From Porogramme epimiltina (taxonomy: Eukaryota; Basidiomycota; Agaricomycetes; Polyporales; Polyporaceae): a stretch of DNA of 25,688 bases. The notes below the pieces were generated by a model. The model saw only the letters and a program-made list of their open reading frames with translations. It was not told the DNA's origin and searched no databases. Within the stretch, counting starts at the first letter, position 1. Every line of letters begins with the position of its first letter. The translations under genes were made by a program, and so were the position numbers. The stretch is from the NCBI GenBank assembly GCA_900155495.1, contig FTLJ01000931.1, positions 1 through 25,688 on the forward strand, written 5' to 3'. This document shows, one piece after another, positions 7,326 to 17,512 of the stretch.

Positions 7326-9523
7326 ATGGTTCGCTCCGCCCAGGCAACCTCTCTCACTTTCTCTTCATCCCCATATTTCGACGACAGAGGATCGCACGGA
7401 CACGCAGAGCCTATAACAGAAAGAGTCAATGTACTGGAAATGCTTTCTTGTTACTGTTTTGCGTTGCTGACCACACTACCCACAGCCCCATTCTCGCCCT
7501 ATAGTGTCTTATTACTTCCCAAAAGGCGTCGGTGCACAGCACTATGGAGTACGTAGAGTAGTTTTCACTCACAATAATTACTTTTATACTTACCAACTAT
7601 CATAGGAACACCATCCAATGAAGCCGCATCGACTAACATTAACCAACGCCTTAGTTTTGGGATATGGTTTAGACAAGCAGATACACCATATCTACAACCC
7701 CCGTCCCGCCACACAAGAAGAGATCGAAGCATACCATAGCCATGATTACATTGAATTTCTTTCCAGGTAAGTGAGTGGGAACTCCTAGATACGAGTAGCA
7801 TTTCCTCTTCATCTCGTAATTCGCGAGGGACGCTCACGTCAGATGGTCAAATTGACATCTTCATTCATTATCTCTCGCCGTCTGTGGCTACTGGTACTGA
7901 CACACCTTGCCAGGGTTACTCCACATACACAGACAGAAATGCGAGCCGCCATAGAAAAGTTCAACTGCGTTGAAGATTGCCCTATTTTCGCAGACATGTA
8001 CGATTTCTGCAAGATGTATGCGGGGGCATCGCTGGCCGCAGCTCGAAAGCTGTGTGCTGGGACGACGGACATCGCAATCAACTGGAGTGGCGGCCTTCAC
8101 CACGCCAAGAAAGCAGAGGCGAGTGGCTTCTGCTACATCAACGACATTGTTCTCGCCATTCTCGAATTGCTCAGGTAGGTTGCGCCATTGTTTTGTTTGT
8201 TTTATTCGAGAGTGCAGTTGTGCTCCGCAGAGAAACTCGTTGCTTATATCGGAGATTACTCACGTATGACAAATCTCATGGAAGTATTTTCGTACTCTCT
8301 ACGAACCATTCCTTCGGAAATATGTTACGGTACTTATGTATCCGCTGGCTGACATCACTACTAGATACCACCCCCGTGTCCTCTACATCGACATTGACAT
8401 CCATCATGGCGACGGCGTCGAGTTCGCGTTCTATCACAGCAACCGCGTTATGACCGTCTCTTTCCATAAATATACCGGAGACTTCTTCCCTGGCACCGGC
8501 AAACTTGACGATAACGGCACGGGCCCAGGCAAACATTTCTGCTTGAACGTCCCACTCAAAGATGGCATCGACGACGACATGTACTTGACCATCTTCAAGA
8601 CCGTCATCGACGACACCGTCACTGCTTTCCGACCAACAGCCATCGTCCTCCAATGCGGTGCGGACTCTCTCGGCTGCGACCGCCTCGGCGCCTTCAACCT
8701 CTCCATCGCCGCACACGGCGAGTGCGTCAACTTCGTCCGCAAATTCAACGTCCCGCTCCTCGTGCTCGGCGGCGGCGGGTACACGATCAAGAACGTCTCG
8801 CGCTGCTGGACGTACGAGACCTCCGTGCTCGTCGGCGCCGCGATCCCGGACGAGCTCCCCGTCACGATCTACGACTCCTTCTTCCGCGAGACCAAGTGGA
8901 AGCTCCACCCGCCGCTCACCGGGCGCGTCGAGAACCAGAACACGGCCGCGAGCCTGCAGCGCATCACCCTCGCCGTGCGCAACAAGCTCCGCTACCTCCA
9001 GGGCGCGCCCTCCGTCCAGATGCAGGAGATCCCGCCCGACCTCGCGGGGTGGCTGCACGACGAGGAGCGCTCCCGCGAGGAGCGCGACGAGGACGCGAGG
9101 GGCACGGGCGGGGCGGGGGACACGCGCGCGTCGGAGCGCCTCACGGGCGCGCATGCGGGCCGCGGCGAGTTCTTCGACGGCGACAGGGACAACGACCAGC
9201 AGGCCGACGAGAGCGACGCGCCGCCCCAGTCCGCGTCGGCGAAACGGGGCCGGAAGCCGCGTGGCCGCGGGCGGGGCAGGGGTCGTGGCCGTGGGCGCCC
9301 GAGCGCGGCGGCCCTCGCTGCGGCAGCGGCCGAGGCAGCTGCGGCGGAGGATGACGACGACGACGAGGCGGAGGAGCCGCCGAAGCCCACGAGAGGGAGG
9401 GGCAGGGGGCGCGGGAGGGGTCGTGGGCGGCCGCCGAAGGCGAAGGTGAGGGACACGGAGACGCCGTCTCAGGACGAGACGAGCATGGATGTAGATCCTG
9501 AGACTCAGGACGGGTCGGGCTGA
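7326..9523 (+). CDS. HOS2: Class I histone deacetylase, Hos2/HDAC3 type
   Basis: Zn-dependent lysine deacetylase acting on histone tails; Hos2 orthologues work in Set3C/SMRT-like complexes (family knowledge). Exons are 7326-7430, 7486-7548, 7606-7766, 7914-8174 and 8365-9523; introns are 55, 57, 147 and 190 nt. The product is 582 aa. Joins give [13 protein letters not shown] and EFLSRVTP. The catalytic domain spans about 40-420. It has the His pair in GGLHHAKK (H172-H173), zinc ligands in [11 protein letters not shown] (D208, H210) and [10 protein letters not shown], and the tyrosine of [18 protein letters not shown] and [12 protein letters not shown] favour Hos2/HDAC3 over Rpd3. Residues after 430 are charged and disordered, with two Arg-Gly/AT-hook-like blocks (492-509, 540-554) around poly-Ala and poly-Asp runs. 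The first exon is the least certain: its donor GTACTG is weak and the N-terminus is not conserved. Base composition shifts sharply to GC from about 8650. Confidence 0.94.
9248..9436 (+). repeat. Duplicated Arg-Gly/AT-hook-like coding repeat in HOS2 tail
   Basis: Two blocks each encode a 13-residue alternating Arg-Gly run: the first (9248-9301) follows GRKP and ends in RP, and the second (9392-9436) ends in RPP before KAK. They are separated by alanine-rich and aspartate-rich stretches. Synonymous codons vary between the blocks, which argues against a very recent copy. Confidence 0.75.
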
Positions 9524-10138
9524 ACGCCGGGCGATGGTGTAGAGTCTCCGAGTCGCGTTCTTGGTGCTACGGGTACGTTCATTCTTTCCCTCATTCGCTC
9601 GACCCGTGTAGCTGACTGATCCTGAGAAGAATTGGTCTTTTAGCCTCCTATATTAGTGTATATGCAACATGCTGTGATCCGTATAAGTCGTCTGCAGATC
9701 TTGTGTCTTTCTAAACAGACAACCTCAGCTGCTGACCAGTTCAAGGTGGAACAGAACAGGTTGTCCGATGTGGGGTCGTATGTGTCCTGGTCCGTGCAGG
9801 TACAGGCTCGTGTTGCCGCCGAGAGTCGCTTTGGAAGAACCTTGCGTGCCCGAACAGGAGATCGCTTCTGTGGTTGGCATCGAAGTTATCTCTATTGGGA
9901 ATTGCCGCTACCGGCGCCATCTATAGGAGCACCTCGTGGTGTAGTCGGCGCTCCCTTGGGTGCTGACTAGCCGGGAAAACATAAATGCGATAAATTAACG
10001 TAAAGGTATACTAACGGAAGTGAATGTAGTGCGATGGGGTAGGTACACAGCATAGCGAGATGTGAGCGACGATATACAATGAGCGGGAGGTGCTATGTAA
10101 GGCAGAGTAGTGATGGTCGAAAAGCTGAACGTTAGCGA
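9524..10138. other. Convergent 3' region between HOS2 and SLC41-type gene
   Basis: 615 bp holding the 3' UTRs of two convergent genes. It is more AT-rich than the flanking exons. The one sizeable open frame (9656-9970) has no recognisable content. No canonical AATAAA was seen on either strand, which is common in fungi. Confidence 0.6.
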
Positions 10139-12217
10139 TCATGAGTTCTTGTGCTTGTGCTTGAGCGCGACCTTGATACCGAGCAGTGATGCGACTTCGT
10201 AGCACGCGACAAGCAGCAGCTGGCCCGTCAAGTCCGTAAGCGCCGACTGGATCGGAAGCGCGTACATATCCGGGTCGAGCCCGCGCTTCCAGAGGACCGT
10301 CGTCAGGAGGTTAGCAACGAGGAGCGAAATCGTGATCTGACCAGGTCAAGAGCAGTCAGATATCAGAAAGTCTGAGCAGTAGGGGAGTAGGAGAGTACGC
10401 ACCGCAAAGAGGAAGAAAAGGATCTGGAGCGCGATGAACACGAATGGGAGGTGGATCCAGCCGAGCGCCACAACAGACGCGAGGAACGCGATCTCGACTG
10501 GGAGCGCAACTACGATGAGCGTCGTGATCACGAGCCGGGCGCTTGGGTGATGCCGGTCGTCCTTGAGTTCGACGAGAGAGTCCGTGACGGCGATCGCGGA
10601 GGGCGTGTTGGCCACCTTGGTCGTCGCCGCGTGCAGCGCGGTGGACAGGCGGGAGACGAAGATGGCGCTCACCCCGCCGGGTAGACCTGACGGGACGGAA
10701 TGTCGGGTCAGCGTCAAGAGAGCCGGAAAGATGGAAGGTTATGGGGCGGGAACGGGAGAGTGGATGCCAAGAGAAAAGGGGGGGAGACGCACCGGCGATG
10801 ACAACGGCGAGGAGGGCGAAGCCGCTGTATCGTTCCACGAACGTGTCGAGGACGATGCCCGTGGCTGTACTAATAGCCATCGCGACGAAGAGAGGGGACC
10901 AGCCTTGCGTGAGTAGGTGGCGGACGTGTTCGTTGCGGTTCGTGACGATCGCCCATCCCACCGCCGCGAGCGCGAGCACAACGACGATGATGATCGGCAC
11001 TGGGGTGCCAAGCACGCCGAGATGTAGCTCGGCGATGACGCCGAGCAGTGAGAGGGTGACGAGGTCGCCGAGGCATGCAGCTACGGGAGGTGCGATGTTG
11101 TCTGAGGCGGGGGCGTTGTTTGAGAGTGAGGACGAGGAAAGACGGAAGAGTCGAACGCACCAGGATCCAACCCAATTTTCCTACACACCACGACGAGACC
11201 GCACATAAATGACCCAAGCAGTATACTGGACAGGCATGCCGCACACATCGCCGAAGACGCAACCATTACGAATCTAATTGGAACACGTGCATTCTTAGCA
11301 GTCCGTGAGAAGGCGAACCGACGAAGCTACTCACTCAGCTGCACCTGAAGGCGGGGGTGGGATTGGCCTGTTAGGTTTTGGAGTGTGGACACCACGGGCG
11401 ATGAATCGCAGAACCAGTTCAGCCGACGAGCCGTCCGTAGGTACGTCCATTGCGGTGGTCTGCCCTGGGACGATATGACTCATGACGAAAGCTACGGCAG
11501 CCGCGGCGAAGGAGACGACAGTGGCTTGGACTTGAAGGAGGGTCAGGTTCCCAAGGATGATGGACCGGCGCTTGGCGGGAATGTCGAGGTCACCCATGTT
11601 TGCTGAGGTGCCGAGGCGGGCGGAGAGGTTCATCTCGAGATTCCCCTTCAGATTAAGGACGACCGGGATGAGCATGATAAGCTCGTCTACACGGGTCATG
11701 GCTTTCCAGTGCTATGTTGCAGTGAGTAGGCATGTGCAGGGTATGTAGGTCCAGCGAAAAAGACTCACGGACACGGTGTCCAATATCTCTCCCGTGAGGG
11801 TCAGCCCGACAGTTGTTAAAAGGAGCGTCGGTGCAGTCTGTCGTTGCCCACAAATGCGTTTCTTCAGGATCCTCTGCACAAGTGCCGACTGGGATGGGTG
11901 CTTACCTCGAGGACTATTCGTTTGACCTGGGTAAAGGTGCTTGGCCGCTCCTGCCGCTCGCGCCCACGAGTCCGCAACTGTGAGCCGAGGAGAGCCTCCT
12001 CAACATCGGAGTCTGTGTCAGAGTCCTGTGGGTCGTCTGGGTAAGACGCGGTGCCGTAGACGGGGCGGCGAGCGGGAGTGACAGGGATCTCGTCGAGGCC
12101 GGACATTTCGATGGTGTCTGTAGAGGACTCTGGGGCGAAGGAGTCGTCGGCGTGGTGAGAGTCGTGGTCGGAGTCAAAGAGGAGGGCCTGGCGGGAGTCC
12201 GCCTGACGGGAGTCCAT
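10139..12217 (-). CDS. SLC41/MgtE-domain divalent cation transporter
   Basis: Multi-pass membrane protein expected to transport Mg2+ or related divalent cations (SLC41 family knowledge). Exons in order are 12217-11906, 11837-11769, 11711-11335, 11273-11161, 11101-10793, 10686-10403 and 10336-10139. The six introns are 57-106 nt, all GT-AG. The product is 553 aa. The N-terminal ~100 residues are acidic, Ser/Asp-rich and cytosolic-like. Two MgtE-type repeats follow. The first has TAPTLLLTTVGL and LNLKGNLEMNLSARLGTSAN (147-166), closing with DPDNIAPPVAACLGDLVTLS. The second has GLPGGVSAIFVSRLSTALHA (from 394) and closes with LDPDMYALPIQSALTDLTGQ. These are the paired pore-lining signatures of the family. 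The start is ATG 12217 in a good context (CTGCCATGG); the frame upstream is open only to a GTG. The C-terminus is a short lysine/histidine-rich tail. Subcellular location cannot be told from sequence. Confidence 0.93.
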
Positions 12218-12588
12218 GGCAGACACGCTCCCGACACGCTGGGCGGGGTATGTGGTGGGAGGAGAAGGAGGGGAAGGCGCGGTGGGCACCTGCCGGGGCT
12301 GCCAGGGAGGGGAGAAAGGCTATATGCGCGCTTGGCTCGCGTCCCCAGATCAGGCCTCGAAGGCACCGCTTCATTGGGCGTGGGAACAACCTACCCTTAG
12401 AACACACATGTCATTGACACCTCCGGGCGTCTGCGGCCTTGGATCTGCTCGCGACGGTGCCCGACCACCACCTCCCTCCGCCTCCTCTCGCGCCCTCTCA
12501 CGTGCAAGCTGTTCTATCTTCCAGCTCTGCACGGCCCGCGTACGCCACTCTCGCGCGCATCTGGCGTCCCGGCCACCCGCACCGCGCC
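12218..12588. promoter_or_regulatory. Divergent promoter region SLC41-type / ADA3
   Basis: 371 bp between outward-facing ATGs. It holds a CACGTG E-box near 12500 and an ATTGG (inverted CCAAT) near 12374. No TATA box is evident. Open frames through this stretch on both strands have no conserved content and look like shadows. Confidence 0.55.
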
Positions 12589-15232
12589 ATGTCGTCCTTC
12601 GTCTCCCAATACACACAACTCCCCATCCCCCGCTCCACGCTCTTCCACAGCCCCCCGGACACGGTGCCCCAGACGGATGAACTCGTACAGCTTCAGAAGG
12701 AACTCCTTGAATTCAAGGAAAAGAGCATCGAACGCGCCAAGAAGGCCGGAGACGATATTCGCGCCATCGAGGAGTCCATGCGCAGGCTCAAGGAGAAGGA
12801 GAAGGGCAAGATGAAAGCCATTCAGAAGGCGGAGAGGGAACGCGGACGTGCGTGTTTTCCTCTGCGACATGTACCCCTGTACTTACCAGACCACTATGTC
12901 ACTTTGGACTATTGTTCTCTCCCCTCGCGCCCGACGCGCTCCTTAACCACGCGCTGTGCCATCCTCCGGCCCAAACTGCACTCAAATACCCCTCTTATAA
13001 TGTAAATCTTCCGTCGCGTCGTCCTCTGGTTCGCGCGGCGCGCATGGAACGGACTTCCGGCTCGGTATGTCTACTATCCCACGGTCCGTCAACCATTCGG
13101 TCGCTATCCTTCCCAACGCGCGACGCTCGAATGTGGCCTTGTGTTATGCGGATATGATCCTTGAACAACCAATCGCCTCAATATTTCGCCGGTCCGACCG
13201 CTATCTTTGCAACAATAAATGTCATACCGCAACGCTTTGGCCATGCCACTGCCCCACTCGTGACACCTCGAATGACCATCTTCGGGGTATCTCTGCTTCT
13301 TCTCACCACCTTGTTTCACGTCACTTGTCCGGTTCTTCCAATGGGTCGGACAGCCACTCCATCTGTTAACGGCGACGAGGGTCGAGGTTCAACTCAACCA
13401 CCTTCTCAACCACCCAAGCACCGACCTGCTGCTATTCCTCCACCACAAAGTTCGCCCACACCATCATTTGTGGAAGTTCGGAAGTTGTGAGTGGTGTTAT
13501 CTCTCCTTGCCTTCAATCTCTGAACATCTTCAAGTGAGGAGCTGAAGAAGAATAAGAACAAGAAGAAGCGGAAACGACTTGAAGGTGACGACAGCGATCT
13601 CGAGCCAGGTGAGTCGGTTCAGACCGCGCCACTCCTCCATAGTTACACCAGCTGCCAGACCCGCCCAAGATACGGAAAGCATCGCCACTACCTGTACATA
13701 CACCATCACATCCACCACCGCCACCTAAACCTTCGAAATACCCTTCAACATCCATCGCGTTCTCCAAGGTGAGTGTATGCACACTCATTCCATCCATCCT
13801 CATCCTCAGATCCCTCCCACCTTAGCCCTCAAATGCACCCGACTTCGCCCTCCCCACCTCTGTACCATTACTCCCCGCTCGACCACCAGCGGCGCCACGA
13901 CCGGTCGCCGGCCCGAGCAAGCAGTCTGAAGTCACTGAAGACTTCAGTAAGACCAAGGCTCCCAACCAGGTTCAGGCCACCACGTTCTACACAAGTATCG
14001 AGCCATGGCTCCGTCCAATAAAGGAGGAGGACATCGGCTTTCTCGAGCTTTCCTTAGACGAGGTCGAACCCTTCGTCATGCCCAAGATCGGCAGGCACTA
14101 CACGCAAGTGTGGGGCGAAGAGGACACGCAGAACTACGGCGCTCCTCTACCCGGCACTGCAGCAACCCGCCCGATCGCGCACGCGGGGCCGTCACATCCC
14201 CTGCCAAAGTGGGAACCCTCAACGCTGGCAGAGCCGGACTTGCTGACGGAGGAGCGCGGGCACGGACCGCTCACGGAGCGCGTCGTCAGCGCGCTCATCC
14301 CGATGCACGACGCGACGGAGTGGAAGGGCGTGAAGGCGGCGGAGGAGGCGATGGAGGGGCGGCCAGGGACGAACGGCGCGGCTGCGGCTGCGGCGCGCGA
14401 CAAGCTGAACGTGGCGGACCTGGAGGAGCGGATGAAGGGCGTGATGCGGCACCATGGGCTGCTCGACCAGATCGTGAGTCGCTTCGTCGCTAAGGCTTCG
14501 TCCTTCGATCTTTGCGAAGGGCTGACCGTGTCCCTCGCATAGCCCGACTACTCAGAAGCGGTCGACGACCCAATAGCGACCGCCCTCCGCCACGCACAGC
14601 TCGAGCTCCGCACGGTGCTCGCGACGAACAAGGCCCGCCGCCTGCGCCTCATGGCGATCGCGGACGCGCGGCTCGGGTACCAGGAGTTCGTCGACACGCG
14701 CGACTCGATCGACAAGGGCATCCAGATGCTGTACACGAAGCTGCAGAAGAAGGACGGGCCCAAGGTGAGCAAGAAGAAGAAGCCGCACCACCACCAGAAG
14801 AACGCGTCCGACGGCGGAGGCGGCGGCGCGGCAACGGGCATCGCAGCGCTCCCGCCGTGCCCTGCCGCGCTCGGGCTCAACCCGGACGAACAGAACGCGC
14901 TCAACGTGCCCGAGCAGCTGAACGCGCTCGTGCGCACGCGCCAGGGCTGGGTGAACGAGTTCGGCGGGATGTGCGACAAGCGGCAGCGGGAGCACCCGGG
15001 CTGGCTGTGGGGCTTCCCTCCGGAGAGCGTGTTCCAGGGCGTCGACGAGGAGGTGCGCGCGATGCTCGCCCGCACCACGCCCGCGCCGGCGGCGACCGTG
15101 GCCGTCGCGCCGCCCGCGATAAACGGGTTCGCGCACGCGAACGGGCGTGCGAACGGCGCTGCGCCACGGACAAGTTTCGGGTTCGGGGCGAAGGGCAAGG
15201 GGCGGGCGGGGGACGAGATGGACCTCGGTTGA
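12589..15232 (+). CDS. ADA3: Ada3/Ngg1, SAGA-type acetyltransferase adaptor
   Basis: Subunit of the HAT module (Gcn5-Ada2-Ada3) of SAGA/ADA complexes, nuclear (family knowledge). Proposed exons are 12589-12847, 13354-13486, 13535-13608, 13659-13768, 13826-14473 and 14543-15232, giving 637 aa. Introns are 506, 48, 50, 57 and 69 nt. Residues 28-86 form a charged heptad-like coiled coil (ELLEFKEKSIERAKKAGDD). The middle is Pro/Ser-rich with a basic KKNKKKRKR nuclear-localisation-like stretch formed across the exon 2-3 join. The conserved Ada3 part starts at FYTSIEPWLRPIKEEDIGF and continues through PLTERVVSALIP, DDPIATALRHAQ and LATNKARRLRLMAIA. GYQEFVDTRDSIDK and PGWLWGFPPESVF follow. The tail is Ala/Gly-rich. 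The join of exon 1 to exon 2 (C|CC, phase 1) is the weakest, because that intron is abnormally long; an extra small exon there was searched for and not found. Confidence 0.9.
12848..13353 (+). other. Long ADA3 intron 1 with an AG-free tract
   Basis: The donor is GTGCGT at 12848 and the acceptor is GGACAG ending at 13353. Inside, sense-strand AG occurs once (12888-12889) and then not again until the acceptor. A branch-like CCTTAAC lies near 12941. Read-through from exon 1 meets a stop at 13003-13005, and an AATAAA lies at 13214-13219. All other introns in the window are 48-190 nt. Confidence 0.7.
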
Positions 15233-15577
15233 GGTGGCGGCGGCGGCGGGGCCCCCCTGTACATGCTTATTGGTATTATTGCTGTCCGCTCGGATTCACA
15301 TTCCCATGTCCCACCACTACTACTCTACGTTGTTTTCGCGTCTCCTGTCGTCCTCTGCTCCTCTCGCATTCCTGTACCTCAGCTCACTCCACGCCCCTAT
15401 GCATTCCGCTCGTCTGTGATTTGACGATCACTCCCGCTGTGTGGTACTTGTGCTCTTATTGAGAGTTCGGGCTGGACATGTAAATCATGGTGATCATAGT
15501 ATGTATGAAGGCAGGTGCCCATCCGGAAAGTAACATAAACCGAGGGGTCGACGAGGGTACGATACAAAAAAGCACGA
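15233..15577. other. Convergent 3' region between ADA3 and RPA34
   Basis: 345 bp of 3' UTR DNA shared by two convergent genes. It starts with a short GGC repeat just after the ADA3 stop and continues pyrimidine-rich on the plus strand. No gene or clear terminator was seen. Confidence 0.6.
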
Positions 15578-16497
15578 CTATGACGCAGTCTTGGCTTTCT
15601 TCGTTTTCTTCTTCGGCGACTCCGCATCCACCTTCCGCTTCTTCTTGCTCTTGTCCTCGTGCTTCGCGCTTTTACGCGGATGCGAAGCCTCGGGCTCAGG
15701 TTCTGCGGCGTCCATGTCCACGTCCTCTTTCTCGGCATCGACCAGAGACCCAACTGGCACGAAGCGGTGTGTGAGGAGCTCTGGTGGATGTCGTGGACGA
15801 GGAGGGTTCTGGTGCACAACTGGAGATGCTTCGGGAGAGGACTGGGGCGGCGTCGGTAGGGTCGGACGTGCAGAGATCACCAGACGTCGAGAAATGGGAT
15901 GGGGGGCTATAGGAAAGACCCTTGTTGGCAAAAATATTGAGAGTAACAGGAGGTTACGTACCTTGGAAGAGTTTTCCGTCCTTCTTGTGTCTCGGAAGGA
16001 GGCAGGACATGGTACGCAATTCGTCTCCTCCTACGACCTCTGCCTCGTCCTCTCCAAGTTGCCAGACGTCATACGCCAGGCTCTTCTTTTCAATGGCGCC
16101 TATTCGCGAGGTTTTGGAGGAAGAGGGAATTTCGAGCTTCACATCCTCTAGATGTTTAGGTTTGAGCTGCGTAGAGGAGAGTAAAGGTTATAGATGAGGA
16201 AGAGGGCAGTCAGAAGTGATCACGTACCCCGTCTGGCACGCGCACTATCCACAACTCCAGATTGTCATCATTGTTGATTGCGTCCCAGTCAAACTCTCCT
16301 TTCTCGTTCTTATGTTTCAAAAGAGCATAGCCCTCAGGAGGCTTGTAGTCCCAGTTTGGGTCTTCTCCCTCGTTCCGGCCATGCTCCTCGGCGGGGTTTA
16401 CGATCTTGACCTTCTTCTGTTTCGCCTTCCCTTTCTGTGACTTTTTCGTGACCACTTCTGGTTCTGGCGAGGAAGAAGAAGAGCGGGAAGAAGACAT
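15578..16497 (-). CDS. RPA34: RNA polymerase I subunit RPA34 (A34.5-like)
   Basis: Nucleolar subunit that, with A49, forms the TFIIF-like heterodimer of RNA polymerase I (family knowledge). Exons in order are 16497-16228, 16166-15962 and 15906-15578, with introns of 61 and 55 nt. The product is 267 aa. Residues 1-40 are Ser/Lys-rich. The dimerisation domain follows: WDYKPPEGYALLKH, then FDWDAINNDDNLELWIVRVP, then LKPKHLEDVKLEIP and SYDVW-like SLAYDVWQLGED. A VGGDELRTMSCLLP segment matches the family's later strands. The C-terminus has an acidic stretch and a lysine-rich tail with KKKRKV at 246-251 and PKKKTKKAK, typical of A34.5 tails and a likely nuclear/nucleolar signal. ATG 16497 is chosen; the open frame upstream has only TTG. 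Sequence identity in this family is low, so the call rests on the domain pattern and tail. Confidence 0.85.
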
Positions 16498-16705
16498 GGT
16501 CGCGGTTGTGGCTGAAGCCAAGTCGAGCGCAAATTGGCGGCTTCCAATTCGGGAAGCGGCTGTTTGGCAGGAGCTTCTGAACCAAACAAAAGGGACGCGT
16601 CGCGTCGGCGCGCCCCGTACGGCTTCTGCCAGCTTCTCTACTTAAGACCATATTCTACTCTACCGAGTCTCCTTAATCCCCCGCACCTGCAGTGCCTTCA
16701 ACACA
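16498..16705. promoter_or_regulatory. Divergent promoter region RPA34 / MCP1
   Basis: 208 bp between outward-facing ATGs, the shortest divergent gap in the window. It contains ACGCGT (16595-16600), the core of MluI cell-cycle (MBF-type) boxes, and ACAAAAGGGA just before it. Neither site is proven functional; such short motifs can occur by chance. Confidence 0.5.
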
Positions 16706-17512
16706 ATGTCTGATTCCCAGCCAAGCCCGCACCCCAACCATGAAAAGTCTTTCCTCCGCCGACTCACCGTGGCCACCCAACCTGCGCTCACTCGGATTGC
16801 CCACGCGTCTGCCCCATTCATCACCGTGTTCGTGCTCATCCACCTCACTGCCCCTGTCATGGCGAACCTCGGAGGATCGTCGTTGTCTTCACAGGTGATG
16901 GTGAGTAGCATGTATGCTATGGACAGAGGCTCTCCGCCTCACCGTCATCGCTAGCTGCTCGGTAGAGAGTACTACCAGACACCGTTCGGCGAAAAGTACC
17001 TCGTGCTGGCACCGCTCGTCGTACATCCGCTCTCCGCCGCGCTCAAACGTGTCATGTCGCCCAAGACCGCACGCCGCGCCACCAGTATCCTGAGCATCAC
17101 CGGCTACTCCGCCGCCATCTTCGCTATCCTTCATTACTTTACCCACCGCATTGCACCCGCCGATCCCTCGAACCCCATCTACTCCGTCGGCCCTTCGGAG
17201 CTCGACTTCGAGTACGTCAAGTACTCCCTCCACGAGTGGCCCTGGCGTAGCCTCGTCGGCTACACCGCCCTCGTCGGCCTCGTCGCCGCACACGCGTCCG
17301 AGGGAATGGCTATCATATGGAACACCTGGATGCGCCCGGCCTTCGGCGCCCTCCGCCAAAGCCGCAAGACGCGTCTGACCGGTGCCCTGATCAGCGGCAT
17401 TCCCGTCGCGACTGGCCTGTTTTTCATGTGGGGAGAGCCTCTCATGATCTTCGCCTCGCACGCGGAGCGGTTCAGGGCTTCATTCATGAAGAGTCTGTAT
17501 TTCCGATTTTGA
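16706..17512 (+). CDS. MCP1: MCP1-type mitochondrial membrane protein (DUF1691)
   Basis: Homologue of yeast Mcp1, a mitochondrial outer-membrane protein that, with Vps13, supports lipid supply and suppresses loss of ERMES function (family knowledge). Exons are 16706-16900 and 16955-17512 with a 54-nt phase-0 intron, giving 250 aa. After a polar 30-residue N-terminus come five hydrophobic segments: ITVFVLIHLTAPVMA (about 38-53), VLAPLVVHPLSAAL, ILSITGYSAAIFAILHYF, LVGYTALVGLVAAHASEGMA and LISGIPVATGLFFMWGEP. Histidines recur in or near the membrane (IHLT, VVHP, LHYFTH, AAHASEG), as expected for the MCP1 TM domain. The spliced GREYYQTPFGE loop between the first two segments is a family-like feature. 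There is no classical N-terminal presequence. Convergence of splice phase, length and TM pattern makes the model firm; the mitochondrial location is by homology. Confidence 0.86.

Noticed and set aside
8276..9154. 292-codon frame antisense to HOS2
   Set aside because: Mirror of the GC-rich third positions of the deacetylase exon; its sequence is the expected shadow.
9656..9970. 104-codon frame after HOS2
   Set aside because: Lies in the convergent 3' region, has no conserved motif and its N-terminus looks like random AT-rich translation.
12218..12289. N-terminal extension of the SLC41-type protein to 12289
   Set aside because: That codon is GTG; the first ATG is at 12217 and has a good context.
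12890..13351. Extra small ADA3 exon inside the long intron
   Set aside because: An internal exon needs an AG acceptor. The only one, at 12888-12889, is followed by no family-like segment with a matching phase and donor.
16498..16521. N-terminal extension of RPA34 to 16521
   Set aside because: Begins with TTG; ATG at 16497 has a good context and fits the family length.
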